Below are positions 1-8,380 of a DNA stretch of 64,000 nucleotides, in pieces. The stretch covers positions 1,977,001 to 2,041,000 of the forward strand of contig JAPXFQ010002912.1 in the NCBI GenBank assembly GCA_028564705.1, given 5' to 3'. This DNA comes from Apricaphanius iberus. Its lineage: Eukaryota; Chordata; Actinopteri; Cyprinodontiformes; Aphaniidae. The stretch's first letter is position 1; the number at the start of each line of letters is the position of its first letter. Both the position numbers and the translations under genes were made by a program. The notes under the pieces are model-generated. The model was not told where the DNA came from and made no database searches. It worked only from the letters and a program-made list of their open reading frames with translations.

Positions 1-395
1 ATTCGAGTTTTCTGTTTTTTTTTAAATATATTTGACTATCGGGAGCTCTGATGTCACGCAGCCTACCACTCCATGTCCAAACCGGAAGTCGGAGGGCAGC
101 TATTTTTATGTATGATAACCCATTAGAGCAGCAGTGTACCTCATTTAGTTGATTCAATTACTCAAAACACTTATTTATGTATTTAAATTAGTATTTACCT
201 GCTGTATAACACAAGAGCTTTGTGTCTTAACTTTCACTTTGCCTCTCATTTCTATCACATAGGTGTCACTGAGTCATTTCATATTTTCCTTATTCATTGT
301 ACGTCATCTCTGAGCTCATTACCTCTCTTTTCTGCTTCCTGACTTGCACTTTGACCGATGCGAGGTGTGTGTATGTGTGTTTTCTCTCCACCAAG
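1..395 (+). other. bltp3b: bltp3b intron (partial), nothing codable seen
   Basis: AT-rich sequence upstream of the first recognisable coding exon. It ends in a pyrimidine-rich tract followed by CCACCAAG, which serves as the 3' splice site. I see no exon, repeat or motif that I can name. Confidence 0.55.
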
Positions 396-479
396 GAAAG
401 GAAGTTTGTCTGTGGTTTCTGATCTCCTCAGCTCTTCAAACTCGAGCAGATCCACCTCCCTTTATTCCATGTCTAACAT
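396..479 (+). CDS. bltp3b: BLTP3-family lipid-transfer protein, internal coding exon (first of nine in the window)
   Basis: Internal exon of a bridge-like lipid-transfer protein. Known of the family: BLTP3A/B are long rod-shaped proteins with an N-terminal chorein domain that move bulk lipid at endosomal membranes; BLTP3B is also called UHRF1BP1L or SHIP164. Seen here: acceptor CCACCAAG before 396, donor GTAAGG at 480, 84 bp with one leading and two trailing bases. The frame reads KGSLSVVSDLLSSSNSSRS and then STSLYSMSN, a Ser-rich linker typical of the region between the lipid-transfer rod and the C-terminal part. The trailing AT joins the leading T of the exon at 4167 without breaking the frame. 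The nine exons here give roughly 410-430 residues, under a third of a protein of about 1,460 residues, so the 5' part lies outside the window. The paralogue call (B) rests on the linked ANKS1B-like exon. Confidence 0.7.
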
Positions 480-897
480 GTAAGGCTCTGGATCTGTGAC
501 TAGATATAATAAAAAGCTGACTTCACACCTGCAGCGTGACATGTGCGCAGCATATAAAGGCCCACTTCATTTCTGAGTTCACCACCGGTCCAATAGGGGG
601 ATTCAGAGTAAATGGTTAAACAAGTATTTTTTTTACTGGCATTAGAAAAGTCAAATGAGATCTTGTCACTCACCATCTGACTGCCCATAGAACTGTATTA
701 CGTCATTACTTTGTGGAGCACCAGTGTAATCCAGCTGTCCAGCGCAATATTGTGCAGGACTGTAAATAGCAAAATAATGTCACGCACTGTCTTGGCCCTC
801 CAGTGGAGAACATCCAGCATACAGCCTTAAAGTGGTGCCACATATTGGCCTGTGATGGAATTTCGCTTTGTTAAGCTGGGTTAAGGTTACCTACTAT
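480..897 (+). other. bltp3b intron segment before the DIRS element
   Basis: Intronic sequence between the splice donor at 480 and the left end of the DIRS insertion. No exon or recognisable repeat seen. Confidence 0.5.
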
Positions 898-914
898 TTC
901 TATTTCATCCCTAC

Positions 915-1074
915 TGACCGCCAGAGGCGGTACCTTAAGCACTGAATGATCCATCTCGTGCATGCTCAGGTCGAGTTTTTATACCAACAATGTCACGTGT
1001 GAGCCCTGATGATCACGAAGACCCTATATCTTCCGGTGACATCAGAGGATCTGTTCCTGTTCATCTTCTCGCTT
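915..1074. repeat. DIRS left inverted terminal repeat
   Basis: The segment from TGACCGCC (915) inward to TTCTCGC near 1074 matches the reverse complement of about 3045-3198 with scattered mismatches. Shared blocks include CCTTAAGCACTGAATGAT and ACCAACAATGTCACGTGTGA. Confidence 0.85.
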
Positions 1075-1506
1075 CGCAGGTAGTATTGCCGCGCTAGCTA
1101 AAGACTAAGGATCTTGGTAAAAGCTATTTCTTTAAAATTATCGTTGCTGGTGGCCTTGTGACTTTTCTGTCAGAGCTGCGATCTGCTCGCTCTTCAGAGG
1201 CCGCAACGGACACCACCGGGAGGTTTGTTACTCATGCTTCGGCTCGTTTCCTCGGCTGGGTAAGTTTGTTTTGTTACACATAGCTGATTGTTTGTATGAC
1301 TGTCGGTGTATGCGGTGTGCTCGCTCCTTCTCCCGACGTTGTGCAGATGAATATTGTGTATATGTCGATGCTGTTTTGGTGACAGCTCTGGTTTCGCTCC
1401 ATCTCCTGGCATTGATGACCCACACCTACCGTGGATATTTTGTGTAGAAGCTAATAAAGTGCTATACTACACTTAGTGTTTCATTTAGTTAATCATAAGC
1501 TTACCC

Positions 1507-2440
1507 TTGGTTGTCGAAGGCAGTGCTCTCGCTCCCGCTCCCAGCATGGCCATGGATGGGCATGATTTATGTCCCTCATGTTTTGGCCTCGGACATCTGA
1601 AGGAGGGTCTTTCTGGCTATCCCTGCATGGACTGCAGTATCATGCCTCAGGCAGTGAGGGTTGCAAAGCTGACAGGTGGGGCGACTGTTGGACCCCCACA
1701 TCATCACCCGACCGGCTGGCCCCAGCCCAGCAACTGGCTCCAGCTAAGACTGGCAGATCTAGACGCCGGGCTGCTAAGTACCCAGGCTACAGCCCCGGGT
1801 AGAAGGCTAGGGGGTCCAGCCCTGGCCAGTGCTTTCTTCAGGCGTGTCCCAGCCCCCGTCAACTTTACTGTGCCTCCATCGGCAGAGTATCTGAGGGAGT
1901 TGCAGGTATGCTGGAGGGATTCTAGTCCCCTCTCTCATCCGACGGCCAGATCCTGGCAGCCATGCAGGATGCACATAAGTTTGGCCTGGACCGCATGCCG
2001 GCAGTGGAGCCGACTATAGCTGCGCTAATTGTCTTACCTGATGAGGCTCTGAGATGCTAGGTGTCCTCGTCCCCAGTGCCTGGTTACAGATGACCTTCAT
2101 TCCAAGGCCTATGATGCAGTGGGACGCATGGGTAACTCCATGTCCCACCTGATGCTTGCTCTGTCAGCATCCCTGCAGGAGGCTGAACTGGATGCTTCTG
2201 TCTATAATTTCAGAGTTAGGGAGGTTGATGTCCACTCTTGTTCAGGCTCGCCGCCAGGTGTAGTTGGCAAAATCCCCTCTCACTGAGGCCTGCAGGAGAA
2301 CCCTCCGCAGTGCTCTGGTGGAACCGGGCGAGCTGTTTGGTTCTGTGACTCTGGAAGCACTTGAGCGCACGGTCAAAGCCGGAAGGACTTGACAGCAGCT
2401 GTCCGGGCTTCTAAGGAATGCGTCGGCATCGACCATCAAC
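1507..2440 (+). pseudogene. DIRS gag-like frame, decayed
   Basis: The frame from about 1507 to 2019 contains DLCPSCFGLGHLKEGLSGYP, a CxxC...C arrangement characteristic of the gag-like protein of fish DIRS elements. After a stop near 2019 the homology continues in other frames; around 2270-2400 one reads SLTEACRRTLRSALVEPGE and then LFGSVTLEALERTVKAG, which is gag C-terminal in character. Frameshifts and stops make this a pseudogene. It has no intact start or partner reverse transcriptase. Confidence 0.75.
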
Positions 2441-2491
2441 GGACCTATCCACCTAGCACAATTTAATCCTCCAGGAGGGGAGGACAGATGA

Positions 2492-2980
2492 TTGCTGTGC
2501 CCTGTGCGGGCTGTAAGGATCTATGTGGCTGCGACTGTTTGTATCAGACAGTTGGACCAGCTCTACCTCTGCTATGGTGGTCTTAGGAGGGGCTGTGCTC
2601 TCTCAAAGCAGCAGTTGTCTCATTGGGTGGTGGATGTCATCACCCAGGCGTATAAAGGGAGTGGTCGCCCCCTGCCATGCAGGGTGAGGTGCCACTCTGC
2701 AAGGGCAGTCTCCACATCATGGGGGGCCTTGCGCGGCGTGCCCCTTGATGACATCTGTGCCGCAGCATCATGGGCATCGCTAAGTACCTTCTCCAGGTTT
2801 TACTGGGCGAATGCTGCCACTCCCATCCATTGGGGGTGGTCCTGGTGGACTCTGAAGGTTCCTCCCAATGAGTTATGTGCAGGGGTTTTTCGTGACTTTT
2901 TTGGTATGGATCCTTCAGTGTTTAACGCACCACCTCTGGCGGTCAGTAGGGATGAAATAGAACGAAAGTTACGTATGTAA
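2492..2980 (+). pseudogene. DIRS tyrosine recombinase, C-terminal fragment
   Basis: Encodes the C-terminal half of a lambda-integrase-type tyrosine recombinase, the enzyme that integrates circular DIRS cDNA. Visible: LCPVRAVRIYV near the start, LSKQQLSHWVVDVITQAYK, the catalytic His/Arg box CHSARAVSTSW, then DDICAAASWAS and FSRFYWAN carrying the likely nucleophile Tyr. The upstream part with the first catalytic Arg is absent because the internal deletion joins gag to this point. The last residues overlap the internal complementary region, as is usual for DIRS. Only a fragment remains, so no activity is expected. Confidence 0.82.
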
Positions 2981-2998
2981 CTACAGTTCTATGAATCC
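2933..2998. repeat. DIRS internal complementary region
   Basis: About 2933-2971 is the reverse complement of the left outer end (898-926), and about 2971-2998 is the reverse complement of the right outer end (about 3210-3238). The two are fused at GAACGAAAGTT. This joined complement of both ends is the proposed template for circularisation of DIRS cDNA. Confidence 0.8.
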
Positions 2999-3044
2999 CC
3001 AATGACTGCCAGAGAGTTCTGTCACTCAGAATCCTCGTGCACTT

Positions 3045-3198
3045 GCGAGAAGATTCTGCAGGAACAGATCTTGTCACAATAAGATATAGGGTCTCCGTGG
3101 TCATCAGGGGTCACACGTGACATTGTTGGTATAAACAGTCGACCTGTGCATGCGCGAGATGAATCATTCAGTGCTTAAGGCACTGCTTCTGGCGGTCA
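3045..3198. repeat. DIRS right inverted terminal repeat
   Basis: Inverted partner of 915-1074. It carries the complement of the CCTTAAGCACTGAATGAT block and ends at GGCGGTCA. A unique outer tail then runs to AACTTTCG at 3238. Confidence 0.85.
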
Positions 3199-3238
3199 TT
3201 CAGGATTCATCGAACCGTAGTTACATACGTAACTTTCG

Positions 3239-4166
3239 ATTTACTCGACCTTGCCATGACTGTGGGACACTTATACAATCTGTCTCTGTAAAATACTTTG
3301 GAAATCAGCGAAGAAAATCCTTAATCAGATCACATTCAATCACCATACAATTATATTCTTCTATACTTATTTGATAAATGAGGTCCAGTCTAAATTCATA
3401 TTTATCCTGTACTTGTATTGGCTGCCTTCTAATAAAGTTTTCTCAAATTGAATGTGATTATTTTTACAGCTGTAATAATTTAACTGTTTATTTCTGCACA
3501 TAATGTATATAGAGTGTGTACACTAATGGACAGAAGTTGTGCTGCAGGGACTTAAAGGGTTGTGTGGAAACAGAAATGCAGCTCGAACACACCACCCTGC
3601 TGGTGTGAAGTTGGCATCTACAGTGTGTGCGTACGGGTGGACTGTATGTGTGATTGTGTTCTTGTCCTCCTAACAGTCATGAATAAAATCTGTGCAAATT
3701 TGTGTTTGTGGTTCCCCCAGTGGGCATGTATTCGCATGTGTGCATGACACCCTGGTCTTATTGTTTCTATTATAATTTTCTTTTACTATAATCTCCTTTT
3801 TTGTATGTTAATGTTGGTGATAAAACAAGGTGTTTTGTGTCTTTATCCTTTTCTAGCCTTGTGTTCTTTGATTTAGTGCAGGGTTTTTTTTTATGACCTT
3901 AAACGACTCAGAGAGGATAATACTTAATTAATGGCTGCCTAACAGAGCTCTGGGAGCACAGTAGTCACAAATATTTGCTTTTAGAATAAGAATATTCATA
4001 TAGGACACAACAAAATGGAAAAGTTGTATTAATTTTTGTTGATTGATGCCTTATTTGATCTAAATTGTGTCGTTCCCTGAGCGTTAGGATATGATTCAGT
4101 AATTTTGCATCCCCTTTTCTTGTGCTCCTCGCACCATTTCTTATGCTTGTTTGTTTCATTTTGTAG
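3239..4166 (+). other. bltp3b intron segment after the DIRS element
   Basis: Non-coding, AT-rich, ending in TTTCATTTTGTAG, the acceptor of the next exon. I found no repeat or conserved block that I can name. Confidence 0.55.
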
Positions 4167-4315
4167 TGGTCGTCTGATGCGCGATCGCTCCCAGTCCAGT
4201 TTCTCTGTGTCCTATAAGAACATGAAGAAGAGCCCGTCCCTTCAGTCGCTGGACAACATCTCCATTGACAGCTACTTGATGGAAGATGGAGACAGTTACA
4301 GCTTGATGGAGAGAG
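4167..4315 (+). CDS. bltp3b: bltp3b coding exon (Ser-rich linker)
   Basis: Acceptor TTTTGTAG before 4167, donor GTGGAG at 4316. One leading T completes an Ile codon with the preceding exon, then 49 codons and a trailing G. It reads GRLMRDRSQSSFSVSYKNMK, then KSPSLQSLDNISIDSYLMED, then GDSYSLMER. This Ser/Tyr-rich, low-complexity stretch is, as I recall it, characteristic of UHRF1BP1L/BLTP3B proteins in the disordered linker between the lipid-transfer rod and the C-terminal domain. Basic RDRSQSS and SPS motifs suggest phosphorylation sites, which is inference. The frame runs into the exon at 5793 (G + AC = Asp). Confidence 0.85.
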
Positions 4316-4734
4316 GTGGAGAAATTTATTAAATTCACTTTATAATAAGACAGATTTTTTTTCTTTAACTGCCTGATTTCAAATGAGTCACAACCTTGAC
4401 TCTTTTGGCCTTATGATTACTAAATGTATTTCTCTTTACCTTAATGCAGATTATTGAGGCCCAGATACAGATGTTATTGTAAGCTTCTGATTGGTTAAAC
4501 CGCAACACTTGTTAGTTTGAGTTATCTCTGTGGAAGTTAATTTTTAAAAGATCTTGTTAAAATTTTCAAAATGTCCTTGCGAATGTAAATAAAATGTTGA
4601 CCATAATCTCCGTTGTTTCATCTGGAGGACAAAAGTAAGCCTTAGAACACCATTTTAACACTTAAGTATGGTGTTGTGTGGATGTTAGGATACAACATAA
4701 AGAGAGAACATTCTATGGAAATATTTAATTCAAA

Positions 4735-5570
4735 ATGTTGTCCAGGAAATTGAAGTTTGGGGAGATTTTGCATCGTTTCCACTGAGTCGTACGGCACTGT
4801 TTGTTTCGGTTCAGTACTCTGTTATGGTCAAGCCTATTCAGAAGAGTGTTTGCACCACCAGTTGGACTCAGTGGACAGCTGAGGTTAAACCAAACTCCTA
4901 AGACGGCGTCATATGCCCTAACCATATTGTACTATTGTACTATGGACCTACGACCAAAGTTGGCTCAGGAAAGGTGCGGTACAGGTCAGTTTTATTGGCC
5001 GCTCTCACAGTGGAAAGAGACTAAATACTGTACCAAAAACCAATCTAAGCTGTATCGCTCAGGGGAAACGAGGCAAAATGTCCCAACTATGCCACCATAT
5101 TCATTACAAATTGGCTCAAGGACAACAAAGTAAATGTTTAAGAGATGCCACCACAAATTCCTATTGATCCAATTTTTAAAACTAAATATGAGGAGATATG
5201 AGAACCTGTGTGTGCAGGGCAGGCAAGTGACCTGTAAACGTGTGGAAAGGATCCCTTACATTTGACCCAAGTCATACAGTTTAAAGCCAATGTTTTATAA
5301 TACTACGGGTATGTAAGTAAACTTGTGAATTTGAAGAAACATTAAAATAATCATTCTTTATTCTTGGAATTAGCATACAGCAATAATTGTAATTCTAACT
5401 GACCTTTAAAAAGGAAAGGTTTGGTCTGATTGATTTAGTTTTGGAAAACAGATTTGACTCTTGCTTGGATTTAATGTAACAGACCAAGGATTCATGTTGA
5501 TAAATGTGGTTGCATACTGAGGAAATGTTCTAGGGATATGAATACTTTTGTGAAGAACAGCCCACCCTCA
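4735..5570 (+). mobile_element. Tc1/mariner relic, sense, interrupted by a MITE
   Basis: The left arm near 4735-4761 (GTCCAGGAAATTGAAGTTTG) and the right arm from about 5082 (AAATTGGCTCAAGGACAAC, i.e. WLKDNK) are adjacent pieces of a fish Tc1 transposase gene. They are followed by the typical Tc1 C-terminal and tail sequence around 5265-5450 (CCCAAGTCATACAGTTTAAA; TCTAACTGACCTTTAAAAAG). The catalytic region is scattered or missing. It sits inside the bltp3b intron 4316-5792. Confidence 0.6.
4762..5081. mobile_element. MITE with ~50-bp terminal inverted repeats, nested in Tc1
   Basis: The left end GATTTTGCATCGTTTCCACT matches the reverse complement of the right end (CATTTTGCCTCGTTTCCCCT), and the similarity continues inward for about 50 bp. 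The element is about 320 bp and non-coding; the 110-codon open frame crossing it is fortuitous. Superfamily not assigned. Exact ends are uncertain by several bases. Confidence 0.65.
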
Positions 5571-5792
5571 TCTTTAGCTATATTTAATCCGCTAGCCTTA
5601 ATAAAGTTTTAGTTAATTTTTAACTACTTTGCACCAAACAGGAAAATAGTAGTCCTAGATGTCAAGAGGTTGTCATGAACAGCAGGGGGCAGCATTGTGC
5701 TTATTTTCTGTTGAGCAGTTTTACGGGAAGCCATGATTGAGCATTTAAGCCAAATGGCTTCATATTTTCCTTAATCTTTTTGTTATTTACAG

Positions 5793-5950
5793 ACGATGTG
5801 TCCATCTCTGGCTTCAAGGACGCCATGAGCGAGCAGAGTGTCCCTGAGAGCGCCACTGAGGCAGTAACCATTCAGGAAAAAGAGGGGAGCACGTCCCCTG
5901 ACAGCGTCAGCGCCGCCTCCCAGAGCATTGACGAGCCCACGAAAGACACA
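5793..5950 (+). CDS. bltp3b: bltp3b coding exon (acidic/Ser linker)
   Basis: Acceptor TTATTTACAG before 5793, donor GTGAGA at 5951. The two leading bases complete Asp with the previous exon, then exactly 52 codons. It reads DVSISGFKDAMSEQSVPESA and later SPDSVSAASQSIDEPTKDT. This acidic, Ser/Thr-rich unstructured sequence fits the variable linker of BLTP3 proteins. It ends in phase 0, matching the next exon. Confidence 0.85.
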
Positions 5951-6078
5951 GTGAGATACTCAGGAAGTCTTTGAATTGCTGATATCAAACAGATGAAGTC
6001 ATTGTATGGTCAAAATTTACACCGAAGTTTTGTCGACCAGGAGATAATAATGCTGACTGGGACTGTCCTCTTCTGTAG

Positions 6079-6229
6079 GTCTCTGTGCTGGTGCTGAAGG
6101 TGCAGTCGGTGTGTGTGGGTATGGAGGCGGTGGGCGCGAGCTCGGCCGTGGCTCTAGAGGTGGGTCGGCTCGCACCTAAACAGCTGGGCAACATCAGCCT
6201 CAGAGAGTACATCAGCAACCGCAGCCTCG
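6079..6229 (+). CDS. bltp3b: bltp3b coding exon (beta-strand region)
   Basis: Acceptor CTTCTGTAG before 6079 and donor GTAAGA at 6230; 50 codons plus one base. The product starts VSVLVLKVQSVCVGMEAVG and includes LAPKQLGNISLREYISNRSL. Alternating hydrophobic residues suggest beta strands, in keeping with the C-terminal folded part of BLTP3 proteins. The intron before it (5951-6078) is only 128 bp. No stop or frame conflict. Confidence 0.88.
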
Positions 6230-7255
6230 GTAAGAAGCAAAAGTCTGCATGTGTGACTGCATCAAACATGGAGCTCTTTACACAATCAGGTCTTTGACAG
6301 TTTTCTGCATGTTTTTTGTATTGCACTCACATTTCACAGCCTAATATGTATGTTTGGCATATTTTAGGTTTGGTCTGTAATGTATAGTTTCCTGTTTAAT
6401 GTAAAAATTCTCTAAAAGTTAAAGGAAACAACATCCATTTGAAACGTTAAGGTGTTAATTAGGTAAAACTGTTTTGACTTAACTTCCGAAGGTAAACAAG
6501 TTAAACCAAGAGACGAAGAGCATGTGAGAAAGGTTGTTAAGCATATTTTTAACTGCAGGCCATGATCTTTTATGTTTGCCGTTAAAGACAGACTATGAGA
6601 GACAAATACAGAAACTAGTAAAAACACCAGAATGTTTCGCTTTGATCCAAGAGCAGGAAGCTGCTGGATGATTTTGCTGAAAAAGTTAAATTGCTTTTTC
6701 TAAGAAAAATAAAAGGAGTTTGTGGGTAATAAAGTTTTTGGGTTATCTTTTATCTGCTAGGTTAAGGGAAGTATGGGAGAATAAAAAAACTACCGTAGGC
6801 TATGAAACAATGTTTCTATTACCATCCAGAGTTCTTTAAAAGTACATTTCATTAGAAAGCCTGAAATGTTCAAGTCCACATTTTAAATGTAATGTTGATG
6901 TTGTGTTTTTTATGTAATGTGGTTTTGTATTTTAAGTATGAAACTTAAAATTTAGTTTGAGTTGAGCATAAAAGACCAGAGTGCAAGCCTAGCCCAATTT
7001 CATCCACTTTAGATCACTTTTAAGGTGAAACCAAACTAATACAAGTTCACTTTTTTTGGATTTCTATAAATAAAATTCCTAAAACATAAATTATGCTTTA
7101 AAGACTAGCCTTTGAGCTTAGAATTTATCAAAGTGGTGGTTTATTTGTCAGATAACAAAGAAAGTAGTGGAATTATGCCTTTATACACTGCCTAATCAGA
7201 AACAACCAACTATGTTTTATGTTTCGTAGAACAAACAAAGGTTGAAGGCTGAACA

Positions 7256-7288
<33 letters not shown>

Positions 7289-8338
7289 AGATTTATTGCA
7301 GTTTTAGTTTATTGAACAACCTCAGGCGTTGCCTAACTTCATTATTCCGTAACACACACATACTTCGCAATAGAGGTGTGAATCTTCACAAGTCTCATGG
7401 CTTAAATTAATTGCAATTGTGATGTCATCTATTCAATGCGATTGAGTATCTCGATGCATCACGATTACTTAATGTGGCTTTGTATTCATTAAAGAACAGA
7501 AGATGTCTATTATTTGTTGCCAATAATATGTGGGACAATTCAGAAGTGCAAAACAATTCAGAAATTAGTTTGCATTTGAGAGGATTGAAGAACTTAATAG
7601 ACTTTCCTAATTTAAAAGTCAGCAACATCTCAGGCTGTGGGCATGCTCTGCAGATGAACAAAAGCTTTAATAATGGGAACTTTCTGAAAAACTATAAATG
7701 ATAACGATTAGCTAACATTTGGAAAGTTGAAGGTTTTTGTACAAGAAAATCAGTTGGTCTACTGGCTGTAGTTTGATGCCAATGTTGTATAAGGATAGAA
7801 TCAATGTTTCTTTTGGAAAACAAACATATAATCGACTACAGTTGGCTTCTGCAGTGATGCAGAATAATTTTAGCTCTATCTCAAGTATTAAAACTATTAG
7901 ACAGCTTAGGAAAAAGTCTCTCGTTACACTGATGATACTGAGCTGTATTTATCGACAAAAAAAAGCCTAAAAAGTCCAATTTGTTAACTAGACGACAATT
8001 TTGAATTATGCTCTACTGAAATTGGGATAAAAATGAATTGTATGTATCTGGACTTGAATGTGACTATATTTTTGTATTTTATTAGAATTACTTTGAATTT
8101 GATTTACTTAAGAGAATAACATTTTTTTTATTGTAAAGTACCACCATGTTGCAATTGCTGATTTGAAAAATTGTTGAATTGAACTGAATTTTTTACTGTA
8201 TTGAGAAAAAAAACCCGATTCTATATGTATTGGTAATTAATTAGAAGTCAGAATTTCTTTAGACAGTTGCACACATGTCCACTCTAACACATCCACCCCT
8301 GCTTTTGTCTTTATTTACCTCCCATAACCTCCCCACAG
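6230..8338 (+). other. bltp3b intron with (TA)12 and an AT-rich relic
   Basis: A 2.1 kb intron. It holds (TA)12 followed by (TG)4 at 7256-7288. From about 7371 to 8220 lies AT-rich sequence whose start (GAGGTGTGAATCTTCACAAG, then CGATGCATCACGATTA) resembles the ends of a teleost hAT-like dispersed repeat. Open frames of 60-80 codons inside it show no recognisable protein. The last bases CCCCACAG are the acceptor for the next exon. Confidence 0.5.
7256..7288. repeat. (TA)n(TG)n microsatellite
   Basis: Uninterrupted TA dinucleotides at 7256-7279 pass directly into TG units. Confidence 0.95.
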
Positions 8339-8380
8339 GTATGGTGTGTTCAGTACCAATGCCTGCTCAGAGCAGCCAAG
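8339..8380 (+). CDS. bltp3b: bltp3b coding mini-exon (42 bp)
   Basis: Flanked by CCTCCCCACAG and GTAACT. The two leading bases complete a Gly codon, then MVCSVPMPAQSSQ, then a single G that pairs with CT of the exon at 11684 to give Ala. It is short but phase-compatible on both sides. Skipping its 42 bp would also keep the frame (phase 1 in, phase 1 out), so it could be an alternative cassette. Being so short, it is the least certain exon of the nine. Confidence 0.65.

Larger units (their letters stand above)
898..3238 (+). mobile_element. DIRS-type tyrosine-recombinase retrotransposon, internally deleted
   Basis: A 2.3 kb insertion in a bltp3b intron, in the gene's orientation. It keeps the three hallmarks of DIRS elements: inverted terminal repeats (about 915-1074 and 3045-3198), a gag-like frame, and a tyrosine-recombinase frame followed by an internal region complementary to both outer ends. 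Full-length fish DIRS elements are about 5-6 kb. Here the frame jumps from the gag C-terminus straight to the end of the recombinase, so reverse transcriptase, RNase H and the recombinase N-terminus are missing. DIRS elements integrate through a circular intermediate and make no target duplication, and none is seen. It is non-autonomous and decayed. Confidence 0.88.

Noticed and set aside
4801..5133. 110-codon open frame in a bltp3b intron
   Set aside because: Lies across the MITE and the Tc1 relic. Explained by the inverted repeats and not similar to any protein I know.
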